64,000 nucleotides of DNA from contig CM038917.1 of assembly GCA_021904315.1 (NCBI GenBank), positions 682,001 to 746,000 on the forward strand. Reading direction: 5' to 3'. Origin of the DNA: Sphagnum magellanicum (taxonomy: Eukaryota > Streptophyta > Sphagnopsida > Sphagnales > Sphagnaceae). Position numbers and translations under genes: made by a program. Shown here piece after piece: positions 37,540 through 50,319 of this stretch (position 1 is its first letter; every line of letters starts with the position of its first letter). Below the pieces are notes generated by a model. That model worked only from the letters and a program-made list of their open reading frames with translations. It ran no database searches and was not told the DNA's origin.

Positions 37540-40500
37540 CTTGAGTGTATTTGAAATTGAAGATTAATTATTGTTGGTAATGGTCTCATGGGGCATGTGT
37601 CATTAAATTGCTTGGAAGGTTTTTCAAATTTGATTTTTTTGTGTCAAGAAAGGGACCCATTGCTTGGGGGCATGGATTTTTCCCATCTTAGGATGCATTG
37701 AATAAGGGGCATGCACATGTGAGATAGTTAAATTGTCAACACTTGTGGCATTAATTTGAAAATCTAGAATTTTTTTTTTCTAGGACCACCTATTAGCATT
37801 CCTTCTTCCAAGGAAAGGATGGTGATGAAACTTGAAAGTCATGAAATGTCATGCACTTCAATTGTGATCATGGATCTGATGGGTTGTTTTACATAATAAT
37901 CAATATATTCAACTTCAACTATTTCGCCTATGCACTTTCCAAAGGGGCCTAGGTGTTTTGATGTGCATAATTGATCATTAATGTTCAATAATTGAATTTT
38001 TATAGTATGCGATATTATTAGCTCAACACCCGCTATTAATGTTTTTATCACACTAAAACTCAAAGATACATTTTTTTAATGTATTGCATTGAATATTTAA
38101 AATGGTACAAGAAACAAATATTTCTAATGTTTTAGGTTTCTACAAATAATTAATACTATTAGTAACTAACACTAACAAGAATAATCGATAACTAAATCAA
38201 ATTCAAATATTATCTAGCTAGTAATATAACTATTATTTATTTATTATAATTTATAAAGATAAAATGGTAATTACTTTATATGAAGCTAAAATGATACAAC
38301 AACCCCCTAAACATATGGGTTAAAACACCTACTACATTTGAGAGGTTGAACTTTGATTTCCAGCATGAAAAGTAATAAGTAATCCCATTTTCTTTTATTG
38401 TTGAAAATTTCCTTGTGGCAAAAACATCCTCCTCCTCTATGAAAAACAAGGTGAAAAAACCCCAAGCAAATGGTTTAAAAACTTAAAGGAAAGGTGCAAA
38501 TGGAGACACATACATTCTTAAGTTTCCTTATGAATGACATGTTCCCCTATGAATTTTCCAATCATTAATCATTTAGTTGTTCTAATGGTTATTGTCTACA
38601 TGTTGATTATCAACACAAGCTACCAAACACTTGTTGAATCCCCACAGAATGTAAGATGAATTTGTGAAGGGTTGGGTGCTTCATTTCTACATGGAACTCG
38701 TTTGGCTTTGAGTTTGTCTAAGGCGGGCGTGGCATACGGGTGCAATGATGAAAGGTCTTAGCCTTTCCTTTTAATTGTTGAAGTGTTTCATGATGAAGAT
38801 GTGTGGCAAGTTTGGAATGTTGCTTGCAATTATTCAATTTAGGTGTGGGTGTGTTTTGATATGCATCCTTTGAAGGAGTCCTAAAAGAGGATATAATTAA
38901 GTAGCATGTTACATTCTATTTTTCAACACTTCTAAAACCATTGTGACTTGCATGGAACCTAAGGCCAAGGGCAAGATGAGTTTAATGATCCATTCAAATT
39001 ATTGAATGAGGGTGGTGCCATCATAATAATTGAATTAACATTATTAATTGATGGTGGTGACAAATGAAGCAACAAAAATCCAAAGGGTGGCCTACTTCCC
39101 ATGGACGAAATTGAGGGAATTGTGCTTCGACAATGACCTTGAGTGGTGCAAAAATAGGCATTGAGGAAAGTTTGTGGTACATCACACTAGAAAGTTGTTT
39201 AGGGGAAATGTGATGTGTTGAAGGTTCACAAAGATTAATGTCTATTGCAAGATCTTAAAATTTGATTATGTAAATTTAGGTATCAAATTGTTTTAATGAA
39301 TGTGAAATGTGACCCAAAAGGTGAGTCCAAAATGGGGGCCTTCCTTTTGAAGTTTGATTGGTGATGATTGCTATGATGTTGTGTTGTGGAAAGGGGTAGT
39401 TGCATTCTAAAGTGGGGTGGGAGCAAGTTTGAGCAAGGGAGGTTAAAAACATTTTTGACTCGATCTTTGAAATTCTTGATATTAAAAACTTTGGTGTGCG
39501 CCAATGTTGGGTCCATGTGCATCATCTCTATGTTGCCATTTGGTGGGCAAAGTGGTTAGCCATGGGGTTTTTAGAGTAATTATTCGTCCCTAAACATGTT
39601 GCATGTTTGAATTTTAAAAGCTTAAATACCATAAATGTTCTTAGTTTTTTTGACTAATGGGTAAAAACCAGAGGTGATGAAAGGTTCATGTTGTTGATGA
39701 AAGTTTTAAGAGTTACATTATGTTTCATCCAAGGTCATTTCCATGTGGTCCATGGATGAAGGGTCAAATTCATTCAACTTGAATATTTGACAAAACTTCA
39801 TCCACAAAGATGTAACATTTGTTGGGTTATTCATGGAAAGGGTTGAGATATGACCATATGTTTATAACATTACAATGAACTTTAATGTAGTGAAATAACA
39901 CGATGGTTTGCCTTGAAAACTTTGTTGTCACAGGCAAGAAATCACAAAAACTTCAAGTGCCATAAATAAGAAAATGCAATTGCACTTTCAATTTTCAACC
40001 AAATGAGGTTCTACATAGTTTGATGAAAGTGCATGAATTAGGCACACCCAAAGAGCAAAAACTGGCCCCATTCACAAAACTTAAGAAACGTATTGAAATC
40101 ACAAAAACCCAACTTGTTTCAAGCTCCATCATCATGGGCAAAAAGTTAGGATAACTTCAAGTGTTGCAAGTAAAAAATGCAATGGCACTTTCAATCCTCA
40201 ACCAAACATATTTGTAAAGGACTTGATGGAAGTGTTAAAATCAAATGCATTTAAAGAGGGCAAAAAATTCCCCCATAATAAACTTAAGAAAAAATCCAAA
40301 ACCATTTAAACTCAAATTTCATTAAAAAAAGAAACAATAATAGAGGTTCAAGGACAAACCTTTGACTCCACCACTTCTTAAAAGCTTGAAAACATTAACC
40401 AAGAAAAAAAAGGGGCACACAACCTACACCCAATCTCACTTCCTTACGATATCATTCAAGAAGGAATTGAAGAATTTGGATCAAGCATTCTAAAAGGAAA

Positions 40501-43500
40501 AAAGAATTAGAAAGGAATTGCATCACATTGAAAATGGTTCATTGCAAAAACACCAACAATCCATTCTTGAGGTGAATATCCACCGCCCCTTAAAAAAACT
40601 TGCCCACAATTTTGTGTGGTTATGGGAAAATCCACCTATGCTTGGATGGATCATAATCATTCGAGGGCAAAATGTTGTTGAATGTTGTGGGGTGTGGTTG
40701 ACTACCACCTCCACACAACACAAAGCCCATGATTACTCACAAAGGTGGGAATTTAACATGTAAATAAGGCAAGGAACAAAGTTGGGAGTGATGAATAACA
40801 ATGCTCGAAAAAAAACTAAGCAACAAGGCCAAGGAAGAAGGCAAAAGCCAATAGTGGAAGAATGTCACTCCCTTGCATGAACAAAACAAATGAAAAATTA
40901 AGAATACTTTAAAAGATAATTGGAAAGTTGCAACTAAGACTAAAATTAAATTCACAACCAGCAAACATTTAAGAAATCACCAAACAAACCAACATAATCA
41001 CCAAGAAAACTTAAAATGCACAAATAGCCATTGTGAAAGCTCCACGGCTAAGGAAAGGAGTGAGTAAGTTGGCCAATGATAAACAATTATTTCTTACTAT
41101 TGGCATTATATGAAGGCTTTAGTAACATGCGCACTTTTCTAACCAACAAATAATTTCATGGTGTTTTTTTACATGGCTTGTCATCCCAAAAAAATTGTAC
41201 ATGGGCATTTTACAACTTTTGGGCATTAATCTTTAAACATATTTTAACGTAATACTTCATCCAAATAATTTGTATAGGTCATTTTATTCTTGTGGGTGAA
41301 AATGTTCTAAAGGTGTTAATAAAGTTTATGCAAGTTGACATGGTTATTGTCATATTAAATATTGTTGTGTATGATCGTTAAAACCCCAGGTGAAGGCATT
41401 CTCAAAATAAGGGGCTCAAGAAGGGGTGATAATTTGCCTTATATTTTGGGAACTCATAGATTTTACCCATCATCATAAAACATGAGGCGAAGATTATCAT
41501 GAACCTAAACATACATAAATCATGACTTGAGTGAACCAACACTTACATTGGCATCATGGTAAAAATTTAGTCAAAAATTTGAATTGTTCCTATACATTTT
41601 AATTAATGTTCATAGATTAAATTAGTGTTTTGGAGTTCAGAATTAACATTTCCCAAGTTAATTGGAACCTTTAAAGGGCATTGTTCAAGAAGGTGAAAAT
41701 ACACCTTGGCCCATAAGTCATGAGTTGTAGGGGGGGAGGGATTTACATAAATATGAGGTTCCTTCCAGGTACATCAAGAATTTTTTTGTGTTGGGTGTGT
41801 ACATGATTTTAGACATACTCTTTGTGTAAGTGTACATGAAAATTTGAGATTTATTAAAACTATGAATAAGTGTAAAACCTCTCATCCACATTTGTGTAAT
41901 TGTAAATGATTTACACTTTCCTATCATATATGTAAATATATGTTAATTCATGTTTTTAAAAATCAAAGAAAAAGTTGGTGAAAAAATGTCAAAGTGGTGA
42001 ATAAAACATTTCCAAAGTTTCAATTTTTTTGGCTAATGGGCTAATCCAAATGGCTCACTGCAAAAAATGGTAACTAATTTTCTTTTCCATCTCCCCCATG
42101 TAAATGTAAATGCAAAACATTTGACAAGGTAAGTGAATCATTCACACCTAGTTGATTTTACACATTGGATATGCATGTATTTATATTTACCTTTCACATT
42201 TTATTTTTTTTAATGTTTAGGGCAAACATGCCCATCATTAAAACAATAATTGATAATTGAACCAAATGGGTGGTTTAATACAATTTTAAAATATTTAGGG
42301 TTTAGGGCTCCAAATGATTTAAAATGAATAAACATGCCTTGAAACCTAATATTTGCAGCAACAACTTTGGATTCAAAACAAAACAAGCTTATGATTATCA
42401 TAATAAACTTATAAATTTCATAATTCTATCTACATAACATTCCTACCAAAAACATGTATGTCAATCACAAGTTAATTAGCAAAACATAATATAATTGAAC
42501 AAACACTCAAACTTCTTAGATGTTTAAACATTGTTTCAAAAATGTTGTCATTGCCAAAGAGTATATTGCATGAATTTCAATGTTTCCAAAAGCTTCTAAT
42601 TCCTAGTTTAGAATTATTGAGATCTAAAATAGATGAGAATCAATTCAATTTGAAATGAAAATAAAGGGTAAAATATGTGAAAATAAACTTTAATTCATAA
42701 AATGTAAAAGTAAAAACAACTTTCCAAGATCACAAACAACAAAAGTTGAAGAGAGAGGAACATCTTATGTAAATGGACTCTACAAGGAAAATTACAAGTT
42801 TTTATACTATCACAGAATCCAACAAAATGTAGTCCCAAGAATAGCAAGGTGGTCAAACAATTCGGGTTCTCTAGGTTACAACTCATTATAGCATGAAATT
42901 TACACCTACAATCTACACATCAATGACAAATATTGATTTGGTCTAGAACTTTGAAATTTTATATGAACATATTTCTTTTATGCTAATGTTACAAGTAATG
43001 CACTTTTGAAGTATCTAAACCTAAAGTATTTTTTGCAAATTTGGAATGTGTATAAGCAATTGAAATGCATACCTCTTGTAGGTCAAAGCTAACTCCACCA
43101 ACTTGTTAAAGATTGGGGTTAAGAGGAAAAATGTTATCATGATACATAATGTACTCCATAGGCAATGAAGAGGAATGTTGGACCAACTAGCAACACAAAC
43201 AAAGAAGGCAACAAAACTAAATATAATTTCTACCCTATGAAAATGAAGCAAATGGACAATTGAATCCTTGGAAGAAGTAATGGATGTAGTGGAAAGAAGG
43301 CAAACTTCTTTGAGGAAAATATGCAAACAAATTGGCACATACCTTTAACCTCTCTTTTAAATAATTTGAATTACTTACAACAAAATCAAGGAAAGAAGGA
43401 CCGTAGGGTGTGTTCATGAACAAAAAGCATGCAACAATGGTGTCTTGGATGCTAGGTATGCAAGAAGAATGTGGACTCTCTATTACTTTACAATATGTCA

Positions 43501-43800
43501 AAATGGTGGCAAAACTTTCTCAAACCAAACCAATTCCTTTCAAAGATGAAATTATTGGGAACAACTAATTCAACTATCAATATCCATAATTAAGTATTTG
43601 GCTTATGAAAGGACTAGAAGTCCACATGGCACAAGGTTTGACAAGTTGGTCATATGATTTATTTTACCAAACCTTACAAACATTGTCCATTTAACATGAA
43701 TATAATTAAGATCAAATATGGAGTTTCAATGAAACAAGGATTTGGGTGGGCAATAATCAAGTGCAAGAATTTTGATAAAAAATATTCACATTAAGTTTAT
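37540..43800. other. gene-free repeat-derived stretch
   Basis: No ORF above about 105 codons and none with a recognisable domain. A diverged direct duplication of about 205-base period lies at 39949-40300. Telomere-like TTTAGGG motifs occur at 42293-42307. Confidence 0.55.
39949..40300. repeat. diverged direct duplication, about 205-bp period
   Basis: The segment beginning CTTCAAGTGCCATAAATAAG at 39949 recurs in diverged form near 40156 (CTTCAAGTGTTGCAAGTAAA). Shared landmarks follow: GCACTTTCAAT, TCAACCAAA and GATG(A/G)AAGTG. Non-coding. Confidence 0.6.
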
Positions 43801-43816
43801 AACACCATTCCTGGAT

Positions 43817-44233
43817 TTATGAAATGGTTGACAATAGATTGTGTTGTAAATGTATTTCCTTGTAGTAGAATCCCCTAGCTTTTAAACAATCTATAATGTG
43901 ATTAGGGGAGTTACCATGGGCAAACCTATGAACCACTAGTGCAACAATTTTCCTGAAATTTAGCCAGGGATGAACTTGATTGATGCATTTTGACTTCAAA
44001 TAAGCTGTCAATATTCGAACCGAGTTGTCAAAAGCTTCCAAATTCATTGTATAAAATTTCATGTATTTTTTATGATGCATTTCCTCTATTGCTTTCCACA
44101 CAATGCACTCCACATAATTCCAATGTGTTTCTTGTTTAGGTTCCACCCAAAATGTATGTGGCGTGCGATTTTTCCTCAACACAATCAACCACAACAAAAG
44201 CACAAAAGAGAAGCCCATGGAAGGTTTATTCAT
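43817..44233 (-). mobile_element. PIF/Harbinger-like transposase fragment (N-terminal part)
   Basis: A 138-codon minus-strand frame contains YTMNLEAFDNSVRILTAYL, then LNFRKIVALVVHRFAHGNSP and HIIDCLKARGF. This resembles the conserved region ahead of the DDE domain of plant Harbinger transposases (a helix before 'RLAIALWRLATGNS' and then the helix-turn-helix). Downstream on the minus strand the catalytic part is not recognisable. Fossil fragment; family called from motif memory. Confidence 0.5.
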
Positions 44234-44239
44234 AAAATC

Positions 44240-46440
44240 TAATAGCTGCCAAACTTTTGATTTGTAATAAACACTATTTCAAAATTTTATTAAGATTAGG
44301 TGCAGCCAAGCCTACTACCTTAGTACTAATCATATTATTTTTAGAATTGTTGAAAATTCCAAAAATTATTTCTTTCAAATCAAAAAATATTGTGAAGGAT
44401 AATAGTGAATATTTTGCAATATTCCATTTGTTGAAATGAAAATTTCAAAATTAATTAATTATTCGACAAACATGTGTTGAAATGGCCAAGGTACTATGGT
44501 ATGGTTCGCCCATGTGTATGACATGATGTGAATGGTCGAGTTATGAATATTCTGGGTTGTTGGGGCCTACTTGTGTCCATTGGGGTGTGAACTATTTTAT
44601 TTTTTCATGAACATGTGAACATGTGTGCATGTGGTTATTGATAAAACATTCATCCATCAACATTGATGTCATGAAAGGCCACATAATAAGTAGCATGGTG
44701 TATTGACCGCTAGGTAGATAGGCATGTGATAAAGGGGTGGGTAGTACATATGTAGGTTGGGGGGGTGAGATATGGTTGGTAGGTAGGTGAGGGCGAGGGG
44801 GAGGGGGGGGGTAGGGCAAAAATGGAACCTAGTATGTAAGTGAAAATGTAGTCAAATTGGACAATAGACCAATTAATGAAATGACATATTTTTTACTCAA
44901 GTCTGGTTTTTCAGTTTCAAGTTGGATTTTTATTATTATTAGTGATTTATTTGGTGGTAGATTTTTTTTATTTTTTGAGGTTTTTTTGGATAATAAATTG
45001 CAAACAAACATATATTTTCAGTAAAAAAAAACATGTTTGTTTTCTTTAAGCAAAGTTTTGCCAACTTTGTGAAACTAAAGAACAAAATGTTGAGGTTTTT
45101 TGCTTTTTAGATTTTTGAAGTAGCCTCAGTGTTGAGGTTCCACAAACACATATTTAGCATTAGATGGCAACTATATCTTGGATGTATTGTAAATTAATTT
45201 CAGAAGTCCTCTACAATTGGCAACCTAGGTAACAATACCTAGGTCTAAATATGGTTGTTATCTTTTCTTTTTTGAAAAAATGGTAAAAAAAAACCTCAAA
45301 AACTTCAATTTTTCATGCTTTTTTTGGTTTTTTGAAAGAAATTAAATAGCCAAGGTGCAAAAACTCACCACAAAAAAGAAATTCCACATGCTAATTATTG
45401 ATAACCTATTTATTAATTAGATTTTCAAATTATTATCTGCTTTAATTACTCTAATTGTTACCTCTCCTTGGAAATTAGGAGGAGGCTTTTAGGTTGCTTG
45501 TAACTATGGTAAACATCTTGTCCCATGATTAAACCAAGGTCTCTAAGTCCAAATTTAACATTTCTTGGGTGAAATATGGCCTTTAAAAGGCCGCACTCAA
45601 GAAGGTGAAGGTACCCGTGTAGCTACATGTTCACCTAGGAGAGAGCTTGAAAAAGTCCTTGAATAGGACACACAAACCCTTACATGTAGGGTAAGGCCTA
45701 GGAGGAGTAAGGGCATTCCCAAACTAAGGGACCTAGGACAAGCACCCAACAAAAATTAGGTTTTGCTAACTTTGAAAAAACTTTAAGACTCACAAAATTA
45801 CACTAAGACTCAACACCTAACTTAATACCCAACCCCTAGTTGGGCTTATAACACAAATATTGGGGGATTGTCATGGAGATAGAAATTGGGTCATTTGTTA
45901 ATTTCTTGTAGGCTCAATTCTTCCAGGTGGATACAATGGATTTGCTTGTGCAACTTTGTGTAAGGCAAGCTGGATTGGATTGCACAGACTGGGTTTAAGG
46001 TTTAGGGTTTATGATTAATGTTTTGGTAGAGCAAGTCCTCCATAACTTCTCTTTGTTGCATTACAAAGGTGCTTTGATTAATAATGATTTCTTTACTAAT
46101 TATCAAGAGGATATGTTTAAGGTTCTTTCCAGTGTTGGGTGGGTAATTAGAACTTGGCCACCCTCCCCTTTTTTACATGTGTGAATGTGAGGTGACTTTC
46201 CGTCCCTCTATTCCCGGTTCTACAAGGTGATTATGCTTGAAAGCACAAATGCTATTGGTGAAGGAAAAATGCAAGTGTATTTCTAGATGTTAAATTGCGT
46301 TTGTAGTCGAAATTAAGTAGCTTGCCTCCTATGCATCATTTACGATTAGAACTGATAGATATATTTTTCAAGCTCACACATTACACATTCTAGGACTTTA
46401 TGTCAAATTGTCAATGTTTAAACTAATGTTTAAAGGGTCA
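44240..46440. other. gene-free stretch
   Basis: No supported gene. A G-rich run lies near 44780-44815. A segment at 45560-45610 (CTTTAAAAGG, CTCAAGAAGGTGAAGGTAC) resembles 41665-41700, so another old dispersed repeat is likely. A TTTAGGG-like motif lies at 45991-46010. Confidence 0.5.
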
Positions 46441-46454
46441 ACACCATGTCCAAC

Positions 46455-47015
46455 ATAGCTGCAGACCACTAGTCACTTGAAATATTGTTTCTAACACATA
46501 GGTTATTCAAATCCAGCTTGCCATAACTCATTAGAAAGCTAACTACAAGGTGCATCTTGCTACCAAATCCTAAGTTCTACAACTAAACCAATAAGAAATT
46601 ATGCTACAAAACCCAAGAGGGTTTTACAAAGGTGATAATTCAACTTGGCTACAGACCACTAGTCACTTGAAATATTGTTTCTAACACATAGGTTATTCAA
46701 ATCCGGCTTGCCTTAGCTCACTAGGAAGCTAACTACAAGGCACACCAACCTACTGAATCTTAAGATCTGTAGCTAAACCAATAAAAAGTTATATCACCAA
46801 ACCTGAGAGGGTTTTATGAAGGTAGTTGGTTCAACTTGACTGTAGACCACCAGTCACTTGAAATATTGTTTCTAACACATAGGTTATTAAAATATGACTT
46901 GCTTTAGTTCACTAAGAAGCTAACTACAAGGCGCACCAATGTACCAAATCTTAAATTCTATAGCTAAACTGGTAAGGAGTTATACTACCAAACCCGAGGT
47001 GGTTTGTGAAATGTT
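46455..47015. repeat. 190-bp tandem repeat, three copies
   Basis: Landmarks CAGACCACTAGTCACTTGAA and ATATTGTTTCTAACACATAG recur at 46461, 46651 and 46841, i.e. periods of 190 and about 191. GCTAACTACAAGG and GAGGGTTTTA follow in each copy. Copies are clearly diverged. There are no ORFs in common, so it looks satellite-like or derived from a transposon terminal region. Confidence 0.9.
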
Positions 47016-47263
47016 TTCTAAAGTTCCAACCTCCCAATACTATCACTATTCACTTCCTTTCCTCCAAAACTACTACAAGATTTTCATTTTACTTTCCTTA
47101 TTTTTCCCATCTACCAAGACTAATCATTCTTTTAGTCCTCAAAAAGCTTGTGGGAACAAGTATTCAAAATTGAATTGAAAATTATGTCCGGGGAAAGAGA
47201 GAGTTCCCAATGATTCGAATTTTCCTTCTAAAAAGAAGGAGAAGGGAGGTGAAGGTAGATCCA

Positions 47264-47341
47264 AAGCTTGGTGGCCAATGGAAGGTTCCAAGCTTGGTGG
47301 CCAATGGAAGGTTTCATGTTTGGTGGCCAATGGAAGGTGAA
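47264..47341. repeat. 26-bp tandem repeat, three copies
   Basis: AAGCTTGGTGGCCAATGGAA plus GGTTCC is repeated at 47264, 47290 and 47316, with the third copy altered. It sits about 240 bases before the ORF island at 47580. Confidence 0.9.
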
Positions 47342-47579
47342 GGAAAAACACCTTTTCACCTCTTCCCACTTTCCCCCCAACAAACTTTATTTAAACCTTC
47401 ATTTTTTTCCTTTGACCTTATAGTTTTACTTTATCGTGGTTTTAGGCCGTTACTCTTGCCTTTCTTTCCTTTTTTTTGATTTATAAATTACGACTATGCA
47501 CCTCAATGTAACAAGTCCTTCACACCTTCATTTTCCATTTGATTTTGATTGAAAATCTAACCTTTGTCTTCTTGAAATT

Positions 47580-48002
47580 ATGGCGTCATGCATGGTCACA
47601 TCTTATAGGCCCCAAGCCATACAAGCGAATGAAGAACCGCTTTCAGAGTCATCTCTATATCTAACCTTAACACAACATCCTCGTGATGAAGAACCCAAAC
47701 CTCGAGAGGTGCGTGCTCATCTTGAAATTGAACCCTTTCGAGCCTAGTACTATCATATTTCTCCGAACTCTCGCACCCCGGTGATCTTGTTGCAAGTCGA
47801 CCCCTCTTCTGGTGACGAACCTGAGATTGTTTGTGAAGGTTGTTACGAAACTGAAGATATTTCTATCTTCGCATGGTCTTTAGTTCCGAGCGTTACACAC
47901 TATTGTTGGTTGCGCGGTCCAATTCGTCAACTACTTCCTAATAGCAAGGCGGACTATTTAGTTTGCACCATCCGACGCATCCTAAATTTCCTACAATTAT
48001 GA
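47580..48002 (+). pseudogene. coding-like ORF island with one in-frame stop, family unknown
   Basis: From an ATG at 47580 the frame reads 140 codons to a stop at 48000-48002, broken only by a TAG at 47745-47747. The peptide begins MASCMVTSYRPQAIQANEEP, is acidic in the middle, and after the stop contains DPSSGDEPEIVCEGCYETED and SKADYLVCTIRRILNFLQL. Base composition is clearly GC-richer, with CG dinucleotides, than the surrounding 10 kb, which suggests a recently arrived or once-selected sequence. I recognise no domain. It may be a retroelement gag start, a gene fragment carried by a transposon, or a pseudogene. Confidence 0.35.
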
Positions 48003-48009
48003 ATTATCA

Positions 48010-50310
48010 CTATGGCATAGCTCAAGATTTTACATGTACTTGCAGCTCTTTGCTGAACTTATCCCTATTCTAAATAAATGTTTCAATCGTTATAAAATTC
48101 CTGTTGCCATTGGCACACTATCACACTATCTATTTCATTGTTAAGTTGTTTCGAATTAACCTTATGTTCATACGACTTGAAAATTGTTCTATTTCTATTG
48201 GACCTTTCATTAACATCCCTTTAATTGCTTCAAGAATTTTTAACATCTTTATTGTTCACTAAATACTAGAACAAGACTAATGTTGCACTAAACATCGCGA
48301 ATTTTGGTGTCTATTTCTACTGCCAACCCTCTAGAGATTTCTCACCCCTAATTACGTAACAAAGTTCCCAAAACTATGGTTACCAACTTTTTGTTGAAGA
48401 AAAGAATTAACCCAACACCTTATTCACCAATAACGTACTTCATAAAAAGAAACAACCCCTCCATGCACCAAGTGCATTCCTCATTCACTATTAAGTTACT
48501 AAAAGCCCCTAATAACCTTACCCCATTCAAATAACCTTGATGCAACTGTTCAAAATTGAGATTACCGCACTTGGTTGTGTCGATATGGCTCATAGTGACC
48601 ACAAATGGAAAATAAATGGAGGATACATGTACTAGTGGAAAATGTGAAGCAAATGTAGGGGTGGCATCTAGAGGGTTTGGAGGGTACCCATTGTTGCAAA
48701 ATCTCTCACTTTTAAGTTTAAAAACAAATTTAAGCCACACCTAGGGATATCTTCACAATAAATCAAAGGTACTTATATAAATATTATCTCTTATGTGTTC
48801 ACATATGTGGTGTTATCAAAAATTAATGTGAATGCCAAGGTCACAAACAATGTGAAATCAATGATGATGTGGGTGGTAAATTATCATTAATGGTAGTGAC
48901 ATGTTACAAAAATGACAAACAACTCCATGGAAGTTACATGTTCAAGAAATGACCAATTAATTTATTGTTACAATCTACAAACCTTGTGTTGCCCTTTTTA
49001 GCCCTTTCATCACCCTTTCCAACATTTCATCATTTTTTTAGGTAGTAATATAAAGTTTCAATGGTGGCTTTCCTCAATGACATGATGGGGTTTGTGTTTG
49101 ATGATGATGACAAAAGAACAATTTGAAGGTCTTAAACATATACATAAGTGAAATGATTTTTTTTATCCATTTGTATTTTTATTTATAGTTTCACATCCAA
49201 TCATAATTAAAATGATGAATTTTGGTTTTCTAGATATCGTTAGATCAATCAATGTTGCATCATTTTAAAAAATAAAAATCATTTAAAATGATAACAAGTT
49301 GCAAGTTCAAACAAAAAGAAAAATCAAATGTGATCCAAATTCATCCCTTGAGATAAGAAACAAAGGCAACTAAATTAGAAAAACCTAAAAATAATTGTAT
49401 TAATGAAAGTGAAATGTGATGAATCTAAGGTAGATTTGATAAATAACTTTGATCAACAACAAACAGATGGAAGAAGATAATAGCCATAGTCACAAACAAT
49501 GGACATTGAAAATATTTAGAAAATGGCCCTAGATCTACAAGGATAAGTGTTGCGCATTATATGGGGATTTCAAACAAATCCATGAATATGACAAGAACAA
49601 GACTCAATGAAATGTATTAGGATTTGATATCACAAGGTTAGATTCATTTAAATTTGCCAACACACTTTAATCATGAAGTTTATGAAATTATAAATGCTTT
49701 TATGGGGCATATACTAGTTTTCACACCACCAAAACTATAAGATTTCATGCACAATGAAAATCATGTTTTTATGCCTATTTTTTGAAGGTTGTTAAAACAC
49801 ATTCAAGATTTTGCTTCAATTGGACAAACTAGTTTAAAAATGAAATTTCCAAAACATGTTGACAATGTGCATACATTTTACTCTTTTGGTGTAAATTTGA
49901 AAAGTTTGTATGAAAATCTATAGAATAATCTTCCAAGGGATATTGTATTTTCAAATGAAACTTTTTAGTACCACCATGCTAACTAAGTTATGATCTAACT
50001 GCATAAGGCAATCCAACAACATTTCCTTGTCAAAATCCAACCATATTCCAATGAATACAATCTCAATGTCATCTCTTATGTTTTGAAAATTGACAAGACC
50101 TACTTTTAATCGAACTCCAATGACATCCCATGTAGAAGTGATTCCTAAGGAAGTTTTCAAAAGTCATACCCCTCCATTTAAAGAAGCAAGTTTAGATACA
50201 TTAACTAAATGATTAAAAAATATTGACATGAAAAGGAAGTCATGTTTCGTTCACAAGAAAATTGTATTTGAACTATTGAAAATGGAAGCAAATTGATTGT
50301 TTAATTTGAA
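48010..50310. other. gene-free stretch
   Basis: AT-rich text with only short chance ORFs (the longest is 106 codons on the minus strand at 48420-48740, no recognisable domain). Nothing else is seen. Confidence 0.55.
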
Positions 50311-50319
50311 TTGATTTGA

